Source: Nitratireductor sp. ZSWI3
GTDB taxonomy: Bacteria; Pseudomonadota; Alphaproteobacteria; Rhizobiales; Rhizobiaceae
Direction of reading: 5' to 3'
DNA length: 64,000 bases
NCBI RefSeq assembly: GCF_024655565.1
Contig: NZ_JANKOF010000007.1
Coordinates: 1 to 64,000 of the forward strand
The notes below the pieces were generated by a model that made no database searches, was not told the DNA's origin, and saw nothing but the letters and a program-made list of their open reading frames with translations. This document shows, piece after piece, positions 34,795-43,345 of the stretch (positions within the stretch are counted from its first letter, which is position 1; every line of letters begins with the position of its first letter). Made by a program: the position numbers and the translations under genes.

Positions 34795-36039
34795 ATGGCG
34801 GACGAGCACATCATCATCATCGGCGCGGGGCACGGCGGCGTGCAGGCAGCTGCCAGCCTGCGCGAGGAAGGATATGACGGCGCGCTGACGCTGATCTCGG
34901 CGGATCCGGAGCTGCCCTATCACAAGCCGCCCTTGTCGAAGACGTTTCTGAAGGCGCCCGATGCCGAGCCGCAGATCCTGCGGGCGCAGGCATTTTACGA
35001 TTCACAGAAGATCGACCTGCGCCTCGGCGCCGAGGTGACCGCCATCGATCCCGCAGCGCACAGGCTGACGCTCAGCGACGGTTCGAGCCTGTCCTGGAGC
35101 AAGCTGCTTCTGGCGACAGGGGCGCGACCGCGACGGCTGACCGTGCCGGGCGCCGGGTTGAGCGGGGTCTTCTATCTGCGCGATTGCGCCGATGCGCGCC
35201 TCCTGCGCACAGAGCTGGAGACCGCCCGCGAGGTGGTGGTGATCGGCGGCGGCTTCATCGGCCTCGAGGTGGCGGCGACCATGGCCATGCAGGCAAAGCG
35301 GGTGACGGTGGTTGAAGCGGCGGAGCGGCTGCTCGGCCGCGCTGTCTCCCGCCAGGTCTCCTCCCATATGCGCGCCTATCACGAGAGCCTCGGCATACGC
35401 GTGCTGACGCAGACGGGCGTGCGCGAGATCGGCGGCGAGCAGGGGCGCGTGAAGGCGGTCGTGACCGATGCGGGCGAGGCGATTCCCGCCGACGCCGTTC
35501 TGGTGGGGATCGGCGCCGAGCCGGACACGCGGCTGGCGGCGGCAGCCGGCATCTTCTGCGAGGATGGCATCCGGGTGGACGAGACCTGCCGCACGAGCAT
35601 TGCCGACATCTTCGCCATCGGCGATTGCGTGTCGTTCCCGCACCGGGCGTCGGGCCGGGTCCTGCGCCTCGAATCGGTGCAGAACGCCACCGACCAGGCG
35701 CGCTGCGCGGCGCGCGCCATGCTCGGCAAGCCCGCCGGCTACGACGCGGTCGCCTGGTTCTGGTCGGACCAGGGCGAACGCAAGCTGCAGATGGCCGGGC
35801 TCGCTTTCGACGTCGATCGGGAGGTTCTGTCCGGCGACCCGCAGAGCGGCGCCTTCGCCGTCTTCCTGTTCTCCGGCGCCCGGCTGGTGGCGGTCGAGAC
35901 CGTCAACAGACCGGGTGAGCACATGCTGGCGCGGCGCATGCTGGCGGCCGGCTACACGCCGGACGGCGCGCTGATCGCCGAGGGGCCGGCAGCGCTGAAG
36001 GCGGCGTTGATGGCCGAAACCGCGCCGAAGCGCACCTGA
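34795..36039 (+). CDS. NAD(P)H-dependent ferredoxin/rubredoxin reductase-like flavoprotein
   Basis: This 414-residue FAD protein has the N-terminal FAD motif IIGAGHGGVQAAASL, the NAD(P) motif VIGGGFIGLEVA, and DIFAIGDC near residue 270 for flavin contact. That is the layout of BphA4/ThcD-type reductases that pass electrons to a ferredoxin for oxygenases or P450s. Oddly, no ferredoxin, oxygenase or P450 gene is nearby. It lies 75 bp after the PanE-like gene; AGGGG precedes the ATG at 34795. It may be the last gene of the operon starting at 32729 or may serve a distant partner. Confidence 0.88.
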   Translation: MADEHIIIIGAGHGGVQAAASLREEGYDGALTLISADPELPYHKPPLSKTFLKAPDAEPQILRAQAFYDSQKIDLRLGAEVTAIDPAAHRLTLSDGSSLSWSKLLLATGARPRRLTVPGAGLSGVFYLRDCADARLLRTELETAREVVVIGGGFIGLEVAATMAMQAKRVTVVEAAERLLGRAVSRQVSSHMRAYHESLGIRVLTQTGVREIGGEQGRVKAVVTDAGEAIPADAVLVGIGAEPDTRLAAAAGIFCEDGIRVDETCRTSIADIFAIGDCVSFPHRASGRVLRLESVQNATDQARCAARAMLGKPAGYDAVAWFWSDQGERKLQMAGLAFDVDREVLSGDPQSGAFAVFLFSGARLVAVETVNRPGEHMLARRMLAAGYTPDGALIAEGPAALKAALMAETAPKRT

Positions 36040-36060
36040 AACGACAAGGCGGCGCCGGGA

Positions 36061-36936
36061 TCAGGAAGCCTCGTCCGAGGCGAGGATTTCGCGCGCCCGG
36101 TCCAGCATTGGCTTGTCGACCATGCGGCCCTCGAAGACCGCGGCCCCCCTGCCGGCGGCGTGGGCCGCATCCATTGCATGAAGGACGCCGCGTGCCCAAT
36201 CGGTTTCCGCGGCCGAGGGGCGGAAAGCCGCGTTGAGGATCGGCACCATGTTCGGATGCACGCAGGTTGCGCCACGGAAGCCGAAGGCACGCGCCCGCTG
36301 AGCGACGGCTGCAACGTGCTCCGCATCGCGATAGTTGGCTACGCTGTCGAGAAGCCCGAGCGGCACAATGCCGGCGGCACGGGCCGCAAAGACGATCTGC
36401 TGGCGCGGAAGAAGCAGCGCCTCGGGTGTCGGCATCATGCCGGCGGCGGTCGCGAAATCCTCGCTGCCGAGGATGAGGGCGCGGACGCGGCGGTCGGCGC
36501 ACGCGATGCGGTCGGCGCTGTGGAGTCCGCGCGGCGATTCGATCATCGCCACGAGACCGACGGCGCCGACAGGCATGCCGCGTTCGGCCTCGAGCTCCGA
36601 CACGAGGTCGGAAATCAGCCGCAGCTTCTCGCCGGCCTCGCATTTCGGCACGAACAGCGCGGCGAGGCCGGGTTGCACGACGGCCTCCAGATCGGGGACG
36701 GCGAGCCGCAGCCCGCCGTTGATCCGCACCATCAGCCGCGAGGGGCCTTCGCGCAGATCGCCGATGGCGGCGGCCGTCATGTCGCGCGCCTCGGCCTTGC
36801 GGTCGTCGGGGACGCTGTCCTCCAGGTCGAGCACGATGGCGCCGGCGCCGCGGCTCTGCGCTCTGGCGATGAAGCGCTCGTTGTTGCCGGGCACATAGAG
36901 CAGCGAACGCCAGGAATGGTCTTGTTGGGCGGTCAT
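36061..36936 (-). CDS. HpcH/HpaI-CitE-like lyase (citramalyl/malyl-CoA lyase type)
   Basis: The 291-residue protein has the CitE-like beta-barrel motifs RSLLYVPGNNERFI at the N-terminus and VLDLEDSVPDDRKAEAR, whose acidic residues bind a divalent metal, with ESPRGLHSADRI and CVHPNMVPILN later. Relatives cleave malyl-CoA, citramalyl-CoA or citryl thioesters to acetyl-CoA and a 2-oxo acid. Its start overlaps the CoA-transferase stop by 4 bases, so the two enzymes are coupled and form a plausible acid activation and cleavage pair. It ends the iclR-tctCBA operon and converges on the reductase gene. Confidence 0.88.
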   Translation of the reverse strand: MTAQQDHSWRSLLYVPGNNERFIARAQSRGAGAIVLDLEDSVPDDRKAEARDMTAAAIGDLREGPSRLMVRINGGLRLAVPDLEAVVQPGLAALFVPKCEAGEKLRLISDLVSELEAERGMPVGAVGLVAMIESPRGLHSADRIACADRRVRALILGSEDFATAAGMMPTPEALLLPRQQIVFAARAAGIVPLGLLDSVANYRDAEHVAAVAQRARAFGFRGATCVHPNMVPILNAAFRPSAAETDWARGVLHAMDAAHAAGRGAAVFEGRMVDKPMLDRAREILASDEAS

Positions 36937-38174
36937 GCTGCGTCCTCCGCTTTCACGATGCCGCTTGCGGTGACCGCTTCGATCTCCGCATCGTCGAAAC
37001 CCGCAGATCTCAGGATTTCGCGAGAATGCGCGCCGAGCGCCGGGGCCGGCCCGCGCAGCGCGCCCGGCGTTGCCGACAGGCGGGGCAGCGGCGCGTGCGT
37101 CGGGATCCGCCCGTGGTCGGCGTCCGGAACGCTGACGAAGATGCCCCGTTCGACGAAATGCCGGTCGGCGGCGATATCGGCGATGTCGTAGAGCGGGGCG
37201 GCTGTGATGCCGTCCCGCTCGAAGATCTCGAGCACCTCGTCCCGATCGCGCTCGCCGATCCAGCCGCCGACGATGGCGTCCACTTCCGGGCGACGGGAAA
37301 CGCGCGCCTCGTTGGTGGCGTAACGCGGATCCTCGATCATGTCCTGACGGCCGATGGTGCGGAACAGCCGTTCGGCCGTCTTCTGGATAGAGGCGGAGAT
37401 GGCGATGAAATGCCCGTCCCTGGTCCTGTAGACATTGCGCGGGCTCGACGTGTTGGAACCGTTGCCGACGCGCGGCTTGGGCCTGCCGGTGATCTGGTAG
37501 TCGAGCGGCTCGGGCCCGAGCACGGAGACCATGGCATCGAGCAGGGACAGGTCGATCACCTGGCCGCGGCCGTCCTGGTCCCGAGCGCGCAGCGCCATCA
37601 TGACGGCATTGGCTCCGTAGAGGCCGGAGATCATGTCGGCGAGGGCGAGCGGCGGCAGCAGAGGATCGCCGCCTTCTTCGCCGTTGCGATGAGCAAAGCC
37701 TGACATGCCCTCGACCAGCGTGCCGAAGCCGGGGCGCGGGCTGTAGGGGCCGGACTGGCCGAAGCCGGAGACGCGCAGCAGCACCAGGCGCGGAAAATCC
37801 CGCTCCAGCACGTCGGGCCCGAGCCCCATCTTTTCCAGCGTGCCGGGGCGAAAGCTCTCGATCATCACGTCGGCGCGGGCGATCAGGCGGCGCAGAAGGT
37901 CCACCGCGCCGTCCTTGCGAAAATCGAGCGCGATGCTCTTCTTGTTGCGGCCATAGACCTTCCAGAAGGTGGAATGGCCTGCCTGCTTCCAGGCGCGCAG
38001 GGGGTCGCCGGCCGGCAGCGGCTCCACCTTGATGACCTCGGCGCCGAAATCCGCCATCTGCAGCGAGGTCATGTTGCCGGCGACGAGGCGCGACAGGTCG
38101 AGCACCACGAGGCCGCTCAGCGGGCCGCGTGCATCGGGCGTATAATCGACGGGTTTCCAGGCACTCTCGGCCAT
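36933..38174 (-). CDS. CaiB/BaiF family CoA transferase
   Basis: The 413-residue enzyme is a class III CoA transferase: PLSGLVVLDLSRLVAGNMTS at the start, the region ADFGAEVIKVEP and the QVIDLSLLDAM segment are typical. The catalytic aspartate of the family would lie near residue 170. It moves CoA from a donor such as succinyl-CoA to a carboxylic acid. The ATG at 38174 is preceded by AAGGA, and the next tctA stop is 16 bp upstream. With the lyase downstream and the TTT importer upstream, it probably activates the imported hydroxy-dicarboxylate (malate-, citramalate- or tartrate-like). The exact acid is unknown. Confidence 0.9.
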   Translation of the reverse strand: MAESAWKPVDYTPDARGPLSGLVVLDLSRLVAGNMTSLQMADFGAEVIKVEPLPAGDPLRAWKQAGHSTFWKVYGRNKKSIALDFRKDGAVDLLRRLIARADVMIESFRPGTLEKMGLGPDVLERDFPRLVLLRVSGFGQSGPYSPRPGFGTLVEGMSGFAHRNGEEGGDPLLPPLALADMISGLYGANAVMMALRARDQDGRGQVIDLSLLDAMVSVLGPEPLDYQITGRPKPRVGNGSNTSSPRNVYRTRDGHFIAISASIQKTAERLFRTIGRQDMIEDPRYATNEARVSRRPEVDAIVGGWIGERDRDEVLEIFERDGITAAPLYDIADIAADRHFVERGIFVSVPDADHGRIPTHAPLPRLSATPGALRGPAPALGAHSREILRSAGFDDAEIEAVTASGIVKAEDAA

Positions 38175-38190
38175 TGTCTTCCTTCTCGTG

Positions 38191-39699
38191 TCAGGCACGT
38201 GCTGCAGGCTTGCGGCTCTTGATGAACCGCTTGGTGACGAGGCCGAGGATGCCGGTGGCGACCATCGCGACGATGATGCCGAGCGAGATCGGCCGATCGA
38301 CGAAGATGCTCCAATCGCCCTGTCCGAGCATGATCGACTGCCGGAAATAGTTTTCGGCGAGCGGCGCCAGCACGACGGCGAGGATGAACGGCCCCGTTGG
38401 ATAGTCGCATTTCTTCATGAGGTAGCCGAGGATGCCGAAGACCAGCGCCACCCAGATGTTGAAGCTGTTGTAGGCGAGCGAGAAGGCGCCGACCACGCAC
38501 AGCGCGACGACGACGCTGGCGAGATGGCCTTGCACGGAGCGCAGGAGATTCACGAAGACTGGAATCAGCAGGACGTTGGAGAACAGCAGGAAGACGTTGG
38601 CGAGCACCAGCCCGGCGATCATCGCCCAGACGACGTCGCCCGACTTGATCATGAGCAGCGGACCGGGCTGCAGGCCGAACATGATGAGCGCGCCGAGCAT
38701 GATGGCCGTGCCGCCGGACCCTGGAATGCCGAGCGTGATGAGCGGGATCAGCGATCCGGGCACTGAGGCGTTGTTGGAAGCTTCGGGGCCGGCCAGGCCC
38801 GCGATCGCCCCGTTGCCGAATTCCTCCGGCTTGCGGGAGATGCGCCGCTCCAGCGCGTATTCGAGGAAGGTGGCGACCGTCGCGCCGGCGCCGGGCAGGA
38901 TGCCGATGACCGTGCCGATGACCGAGCCGCGCAGCGTGGCGCCGCTGCTTTCCTTCAGGGTGCTCGCCGGCGGGATGTATTCGCGCAGGTTGAAGCTCGG
39001 CCGGCCGAGGTCGAGGCGGGTGCGCTGCTCGAGATTGTAAAACACCTCGCCGAGCCCGTAGAGGCCGATGATGATGGCCACGAAGTCGATGCCCTCGATC
39101 AGCTCCGGCGTGAAGGCGAAGCGGATGTGGCCGGAGATGTAGTCGCTGCCGAAGGTGGAGACGAGAACGCCGACGCAGGCCATCAGCAGCGCCTTGACCA
39201 GGTCTTCGCCGGCCAGGAGGATGATCGTGCTGAGGCCGAGCAGCATGAGCAGGAAATATTCCGGCGCGCCGAGATAGATTGCATAGGAGGAGACGACCGG
39301 GGCGAAGAAGATGAGGACCAGCAGGCCGAAGAAGCCGCCGACGAAGGAGGAGACGGCCGACAGGCCGAGCGCCAGGCCGCCCTGGCCACGCCGCATCATC
39401 GGATAGCCCTCCATCGCGGTGACGATGGCCGGCGCATCGCCCGGCGTGTTGATCAGGATCGAGGTGATGCGGCCGCCATACATGGTGCCCATGTAGACGC
39501 CGGTCAAAAGGCACAGGCCGGAAGCGTGCGGCATGCCGAAGGTGAGCGGAAGCATCAGTGCGATGCCGGCGGACGGCCCGAGGCCGGGCAGCGCGCCGAC
39601 GACCGTGCCGATCATGCCGGCGAAGAAGATGAGCACGATGTTGTAGACGGTCAGCACTTCCGCGAAGCCGCCCGCCAGGTGGGTCAATGCGTCAAGCAT
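38191..39699 (-). CDS. tctA: TTT system 2 large membrane subunit TctA
   Basis: The 502-residue permease has the TctA family pattern (GALPGLGPSAGIALMLPLT, YGGRITSILINTPGDAPA, LPGAGATVATF, GIPGSGGTAIMLG) in about 12 membrane segments. It follows tctB with a 24-bp gap. It is the importing channel of the iclR operon. It differs clearly from the copy at 12670 in sequence, so it is not a recent duplicate. Confidence 0.93.
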   Translation of the reverse strand: MLDALTHLAGGFAEVLTVYNIVLIFFAGMIGTVVGALPGLGPSAGIALMLPLTFGMPHASGLCLLTGVYMGTMYGGRITSILINTPGDAPAIVTAMEGYPMMRRGQGGLALGLSAVSSFVGGFFGLLVLIFFAPVVSSYAIYLGAPEYFLLMLLGLSTIILLAGEDLVKALLMACVGVLVSTFGSDYISGHIRFAFTPELIEGIDFVAIIIGLYGLGEVFYNLEQRTRLDLGRPSFNLREYIPPASTLKESSGATLRGSVIGTVIGILPGAGATVATFLEYALERRISRKPEEFGNGAIAGLAGPEASNNASVPGSLIPLITLGIPGSGGTAIMLGALIMFGLQPGPLLMIKSGDVVWAMIAGLVLANVFLLFSNVLLIPVFVNLLRSVQGHLASVVVALCVVGAFSLAYNSFNIWVALVFGILGYLMKKCDYPTGPFILAVVLAPLAENYFRQSIMLGQGDWSIFVDRPISLGIIVAMVATGILGLVTKRFIKSRKPAARA

Positions 39700-39723
39700 G
39701 AGGTGGGGCCTTTCCGCAGGAGG

Positions 39724-40170
39724 TCAGATGAGCGGGATTTTCAGCCACAGGCTGAAGATGGCGTAGATGACGGCCAGGATCGCCGCGCTGACGAAGAGCG
39801 ACTTGAGCGGGGGATGCCCGGCAAAGCGCCAGGACAGGAGCACCATCAGCACGCCGAGCGGCGCCAGCACGCTGCCGAGGCTCATCGCATAGATGGCGGC
39901 GGCCATGAGCACGATGACGGCGACGACGGGCAGGACGGCGCCAAGGCTCTCGCCCGGGATCGCCTGCGCCGGCGGGGCGCTGCGCCGGGCCGCCAGCGCC
40001 CTGGCCGCGAGCAGGGCGATCAGCACCAGCGTCACCACCGCGATGTTGAGCGGGATGTAGCCCGGCCCGAAGCTCTGCGCCGATCCGTAAGGCATGTCGA
40101 GGCCGTTCCAGAGAAGGACTCCCGAAAAGACGGCGAGCCCCGCGAGCAGGACGATTTCCGACGGTTTCAT
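39724..40170 (-). CDS. tctB: TTT system 2 small membrane subunit TctB
   Basis: This 148-residue protein has four hydrophobic segments and lies between tctC and tctA, which identifies the small TTT subunit. The sequence is too variable for motif evidence. It should associate with the TctA of this operon. Confidence 0.85.
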   Translation of the reverse strand: MKPSEIVLLAGLAVFSGVLLWNGLDMPYGSAQSFGPGYIPLNIAVVTLVLIALLAARALAARRSAPPAQAIPGESLGAVLPVVAVIVLMAAAIYAMSLGSVLAPLGVLMVLLSWRFAGHPPLKSLFVSAAILAVIYAIFSLWLKIPLI

Positions 40171-40192
40171 GAGCCCTTCTCCTGTCTCAGGC

Positions 40193-41152
40193 CTATTTCA
40201 GGATGCCGAGTTCGGTCAGCGTCTCGCGGTAGAGCTTCTCGTTCTCGGCCAGATAGGCCTCGAATTCCTCGCCGGTGATGAAATCGCCGACGACGGCGTT
40301 CGGCTCCATGTAGCCCGTCTTCCAGGCTTCGCTCTCGCTGAGTTCGGTCATCTTCTCGGTCAGGTAGGCCTTGGCCTCCTCGCTGATGTCGGCGGGCGCG
40401 GTCACGCCGCGATAGAGGCTGAGCGTGATGTCGATGTCCTGCTCCTTGAAGGTCGGCACGTCGGGCAGGGCGTCGATGCGCTCGTCGGTGCTGATCGCCA
40501 GCGCCTTGAAATTGCCGGCCTCGATGAAGTCCCTGGCCGTGCCCGGATTGGTGACGATGAAGTCGAGCTGGTTCGAGAGCAGCGCGGCGACCACGTCGCC
40601 GTCACCCTGGAACGGCACGAAGTTGATCTCCTTGCCGGTCTTCTTCTGGAACTGGATGGAGACGATGTGCTCGATGCTGCCGGTCGCCGTACCGCCGACA
40701 TTAAGCACCTTGTCGGCCTTGAGCAGGTCCTTGATGGACTTGTACGGCCCCGCGGCATTGACGACGAGCAGCTCCGGATCGATGCCGAGGCGGGCGATCG
40801 GCGTGAAATTGGTGTGGTCGAGACCGATGTTCGACGCCAGCGGCGTGGTGATGTGCGAGGAGGTGATGGACATCAGATAGTGCCCGTCGCCGGCCCGCGC
40901 GTTGAGATAGCCCATGGCGACGGCGGAGCTGCCGCCAGGCTTGTTCACCACGTTGATCGGCACCTCGACGATGCCTTCCTCCTTGAGGATCTTCGCCATG
41001 GCGCGCAGCATCGTGTCGTGGCCGCCGCCGGGGCCGTAGCCGGCGACGAATTCGAGGCCGCGCGCGGGGAACTCCTCGGCGTGAAGCGGCGCGCTCTGCA
41101 GCGCGGCAACGGCAGTGATGGCAAGCCCCATGGTCTTGAGCAGTCGTTTCAC
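40193..41152 (-). CDS. tctC: TTT system 2 periplasmic binding protein TctC
   Basis: The 319-residue product has a signal peptide ending at about QSAPLHA, followed by the ligand loop YGPGGGHDTMLRAMAK and the NVVNKPGGSSAVAMGYL segment. I chose the GTG at 41152, because AGGAGG lies 7 bases upstream and no better ATG exists nearby; longer frames to 41281 run into the IclR gene. It follows iclR after 47 bp on the same strand. It delivers the acid that the CoA transferase and lyase presumably process. Confidence 0.92.
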   Translation of the reverse strand: MKRLLKTMGLAITAVAALQSAPLHAEEFPARGLEFVAGYGPGGGHDTMLRAMAKILKEEGIVEVPINVVNKPGGSSAVAMGYLNARAGDGHYLMSITSSHITTPLASNIGLDHTNFTPIARLGIDPELLVVNAAGPYKSIKDLLKADKVLNVGGTATGSIEHIVSIQFQKKTGKEINFVPFQGDGDVVAALLSNQLDFIVTNPGTARDFIEAGNFKALAISTDERIDALPDVPTFKEQDIDITLSLYRGVTAPADISEEAKAYLTEKMTELSESEAWKTGYMEPNAVVGDFITGEEFEAYLAENEKLYRETLTELGILK

Positions 41153-41199
41153 AGTGTTTCCTCCTGATGTGCTGTGATCGTTGAGGCGGCGGAGCCGCC

Positions 41200-41976
41200 T
41201 TAGCCCCCCCGCGCTTCGCGCGCGGGAATGCGGTGGCGGAAGGCTGTGAGCGCAGCCGTGGCGCGCTCGGCGCTTTCGCACGTGATGGCGGTGACCCTGT
41301 CGACGTTGCCGGCCATGCGGTCGGCGGGGCCGGCGATGTTGAGGGCGGCGCGCAGGCGCCCGTCGGCATCGAACACGGGCGCGGCGATGCCGGCCGCTCC
41401 CTCGACGACGCCGCGCAGATTGACCGCATGGCCCTCGGCGCGCGCCGCTTCGACCTTTTCGATGATGGAGGCAGCCAGATCCGGCACGCCCGCCTCGCCG
41501 GCGGCGGCCTCGGCATAGGATCGCAGCTCGGCCGCGCCGAACCCGGTCAAAAGGACGAGCCCGCTCGTCACCTGGTAGGCCTTGCGGGCCACCGTGATGT
41601 CGCGGTCGTAGCGGATCTCCCTGTCGGGTAGGATCTTCGAGATGTAGCGGACGCGGGTCTGCTCATCGAGGACGGCGATGAAGCCGCTCTCGCCGGCTTC
41701 GCGCACCGCCTCGCGCAGCACGCCTTCGGTCAGCCGGGCGAGCGTGCCCCAGGCGCCGCTGTCGTCCGTCGGCTCGCCCGGCAGGCGCAGAAGCCTGTAG
41801 CGGCCGTCGCTCTCCCGCCGCACATAGCCGAGGTCGACGAGGGTCCTGAGAAGGCCGAGGGCGCTGCTCTTCGGCAGGTCGAGCGCCGCGACCACGTCGG
41901 AAAAGGTGACGGGAGCCCGCCGACCGGCCAGCCATTCCACCAGCAAAAGGATGCGTTCGGCGCCGCGACCGCTCAT
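41200..41976 (-). CDS. IclR-family transcriptional regulator
   Basis: The 258-residue regulator has an N-terminal winged helix (ILLLVEWLAGRRAPVTFSDVVAALDLPKSSALGLLRTL) and a C-terminal effector domain ending with the typical GPADRM region. IclR proteins act as repressors or activators whose ligand is often the substrate of the controlled pathway. It is the first gene of the operon iclR-tctCBA-CoA transferase-lyase and is preceded by a double palindrome (41991-42024), so it probably controls its own operon. GGGAGG precedes the ATG at 41976. Confidence 0.92.
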   Translation of the reverse strand: MSGRGAERILLLVEWLAGRRAPVTFSDVVAALDLPKSSALGLLRTLVDLGYVRRESDGRYRLLRLPGEPTDDSGAWGTLARLTEGVLREAVREAGESGFIAVLDEQTRVRYISKILPDREIRYDRDITVARKAYQVTSGLVLLTGFGAAELRSYAEAAAGEAGVPDLAASIIEKVEAARAEGHAVNLRGVVEGAAGIAAPVFDADGRLRAALNIAGPADRMAGNVDRVTAITCESAERATAALTAFRHRIPAREARGG

Positions 41977-41990
41977 GCCTTCCTCCCGTA

Positions 41991-42024
41991 GTTCAGTATA
42001 TTGAACTGGTTCTGTATTAAGAAC
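41991..42024. promoter_or_regulatory. Double palindromic operator of the IclR-type regulator
   Basis: Two 16-base inverted repeats lie side by side just upstream of iclR: GTTCAGTATATTGAAC (41991-42006) and GTTCTGTATTAAGAAC (42009-42024). They share GTTCW-GTATWW-WGAAC, are 18 bases apart centre to centre, and stand out as AT-rich. IclR dimers bind adjacent operators of this general form. Sequence is directly seen; binding is inferred. Confidence 0.8.
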
Positions 42025-42131
42025 AGGCGCTGTTTACAGGCAAGCCGGACCGGGGTCAAGGCGCAGGTGAACTGCGCGACCAGCGGCGTCGTCGGGACGG
42101 ATTTTTTGGAAGAAGAAGGAGGAGAGCGGCA

Positions 42132-42154
42132 GCGCGGGCGAAAGGCACCCGCGC
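42132..42154 (-). terminator. Possible terminator after M20 deacylase gene
   Basis: GCGCGGG (42132-42138) pairs with CCCGCGC (42148-42154). On the minus strand the stem lies 14 bases after the M20 gene stop and is followed by a pyrimidine-rich stretch but no clear T run. Between it and the IclR operator no coding sequence is seen. Confidence 0.5.
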
Positions 42155-42168
42155 TCCGGAAGGAAAAA

Positions 42169-43335
42169 TCAGGCGGTGACTGCGAGCCGTGCGCTCAGGC
42201 GGTCCAGGAAATCCAGGCAAAGGCGAAGCTGTTCGATCTCGACGAACTCGTCCGGCTTGTGGGCCTGCCGGATCGATCCCGGGCCGACGATCACCGAAGG
42301 GATCTTGCCGACGGTCTCGAAGACGCCGCCTTCGGAACCGTAGGAAACCTTGCCCGACCAGTCCGGCATGATGTCGCGGAAGAAGGCGAAGCCGTCGCTG
42401 CCGGTGCAGTCGCCCATCGCCGGATAGGAAAAGATCTCTTCCCACTCGATCCCGGCCTCGGCGCTGCCGGCTTTCATCGCCGGGACGATCTCGCGCTCGA
42501 CGCGGGCCTTGAGGGCGTCGAGCTCGGCCCGGGCGTCGTGGTCCGGCAGGCTGCGGATCTCGAAGGTGAAGCTGCAGGCATCGGGCGTCACATTGGTGGC
42601 CACGCCGCCGCTGATCATCGTCGCCAGCATGGTGGAATGCGGCACGGTGAAATCGCGGTCGAAGGGGCCGTCGCGTTCGATCTCGCGGGCGCGGTCGGCA
42701 ATCAGGCCGATGACGCGCGCCGCGAATTCGAGCGCGTTGACGTGATCCGGCGCGAAGGAGGAATGGCCCGACGTGCCGTGCGCATGGCAGCGCATGGCGA
42801 TCTTGCCCTTCTGGCCGGTCACCAGCGTCATGTCGGTGGGCTCACCGATGATCGCCAGCATGGGTGGCACGTCGAGCGCGGCGAGCCAGCGGGCGATGGC
42901 CGGCGCTCCGAGGCAGCCGACCTCCTCGTCATGCGAGAAGCAGAGCCAGACGGGACGCGACAGCTCGGCCCTAACGAGGCGCGGAACCATCGCCATGACG
43001 CAGGCGGCGAACCCCTTCATGTCGCAACTGCCGCGCCCATAGAGCCTGCCGTCCCGCTCGCTCAGCTCGAAGGGCGGAGAGGTCCAGCCCTTCTCGAGGG
43101 CGGGCACCACGTCGGTGTGTCCGGACAGGACCACGCCCGGCCGGTCGGCGGGACCGATCCGCGCGATGAGATTGGCCTTTTCCCCGGTCGCATCGGGCAG
43201 GATCACCGGCTCGACGCCGTGGGCGCGCAGGAACGCGGCCATGTGGTCGATCAGGGGCCGGTTGGAGTTGCGGCTCGTCGTGTCGAAGCCGACCAGGTCC
43301 TTCAGGTGCTTCTTGGCGCTGTCGATGGGAGACAT
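42169..43335 (-). CDS. M20 family metallopeptidase, ArgE-like deacylase
   Basis: The 388-residue enzyme is of the ArgE/DapE-type M20 family: SGHTDVVP supplies a zinc ligand, GRGSCDMKG the bridging aspartate, and HDEEVGCLGA the catalytic and metal glutamates. It hydrolyses an N-acyl amide bond. The frame extends to a GTG at 43365, 19 bases inside the tctA gene; I chose the ATG at 43335, which begins 11 bp after the tctA stop. The product is close to acetylornithine deacetylase, but linkage to a TTT operon, not to arginine genes, suggests an N-acyl amino acid or other imported compound. The housekeeping role cannot be excluded. Confidence 0.85.
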   Translation of the reverse strand: MSPIDSAKKHLKDLVGFDTTSRNSNRPLIDHMAAFLRAHGVEPVILPDATGEKANLIARIGPADRPGVVLSGHTDVVPALEKGWTSPPFELSERDGRLYGRGSCDMKGFAACVMAMVPRLVRAELSRPVWLCFSHDEEVGCLGAPAIARWLAALDVPPMLAIIGEPTDMTLVTGQKGKIAMRCHAHGTSGHSSFAPDHVNALEFAARVIGLIADRAREIERDGPFDRDFTVPHSTMLATMISGGVATNVTPDACSFTFEIRSLPDHDARAELDALKARVEREIVPAMKAGSAEAGIEWEEIFSYPAMGDCTGSDGFAFFRDIMPDWSGKVSYGSEGGVFETVGKIPSVIVGPGSIRQAHKPDEFVEIEQLRLCLDFLDRLSARLAVTA

Positions 43336-43345
43336 GGTGCGGACT

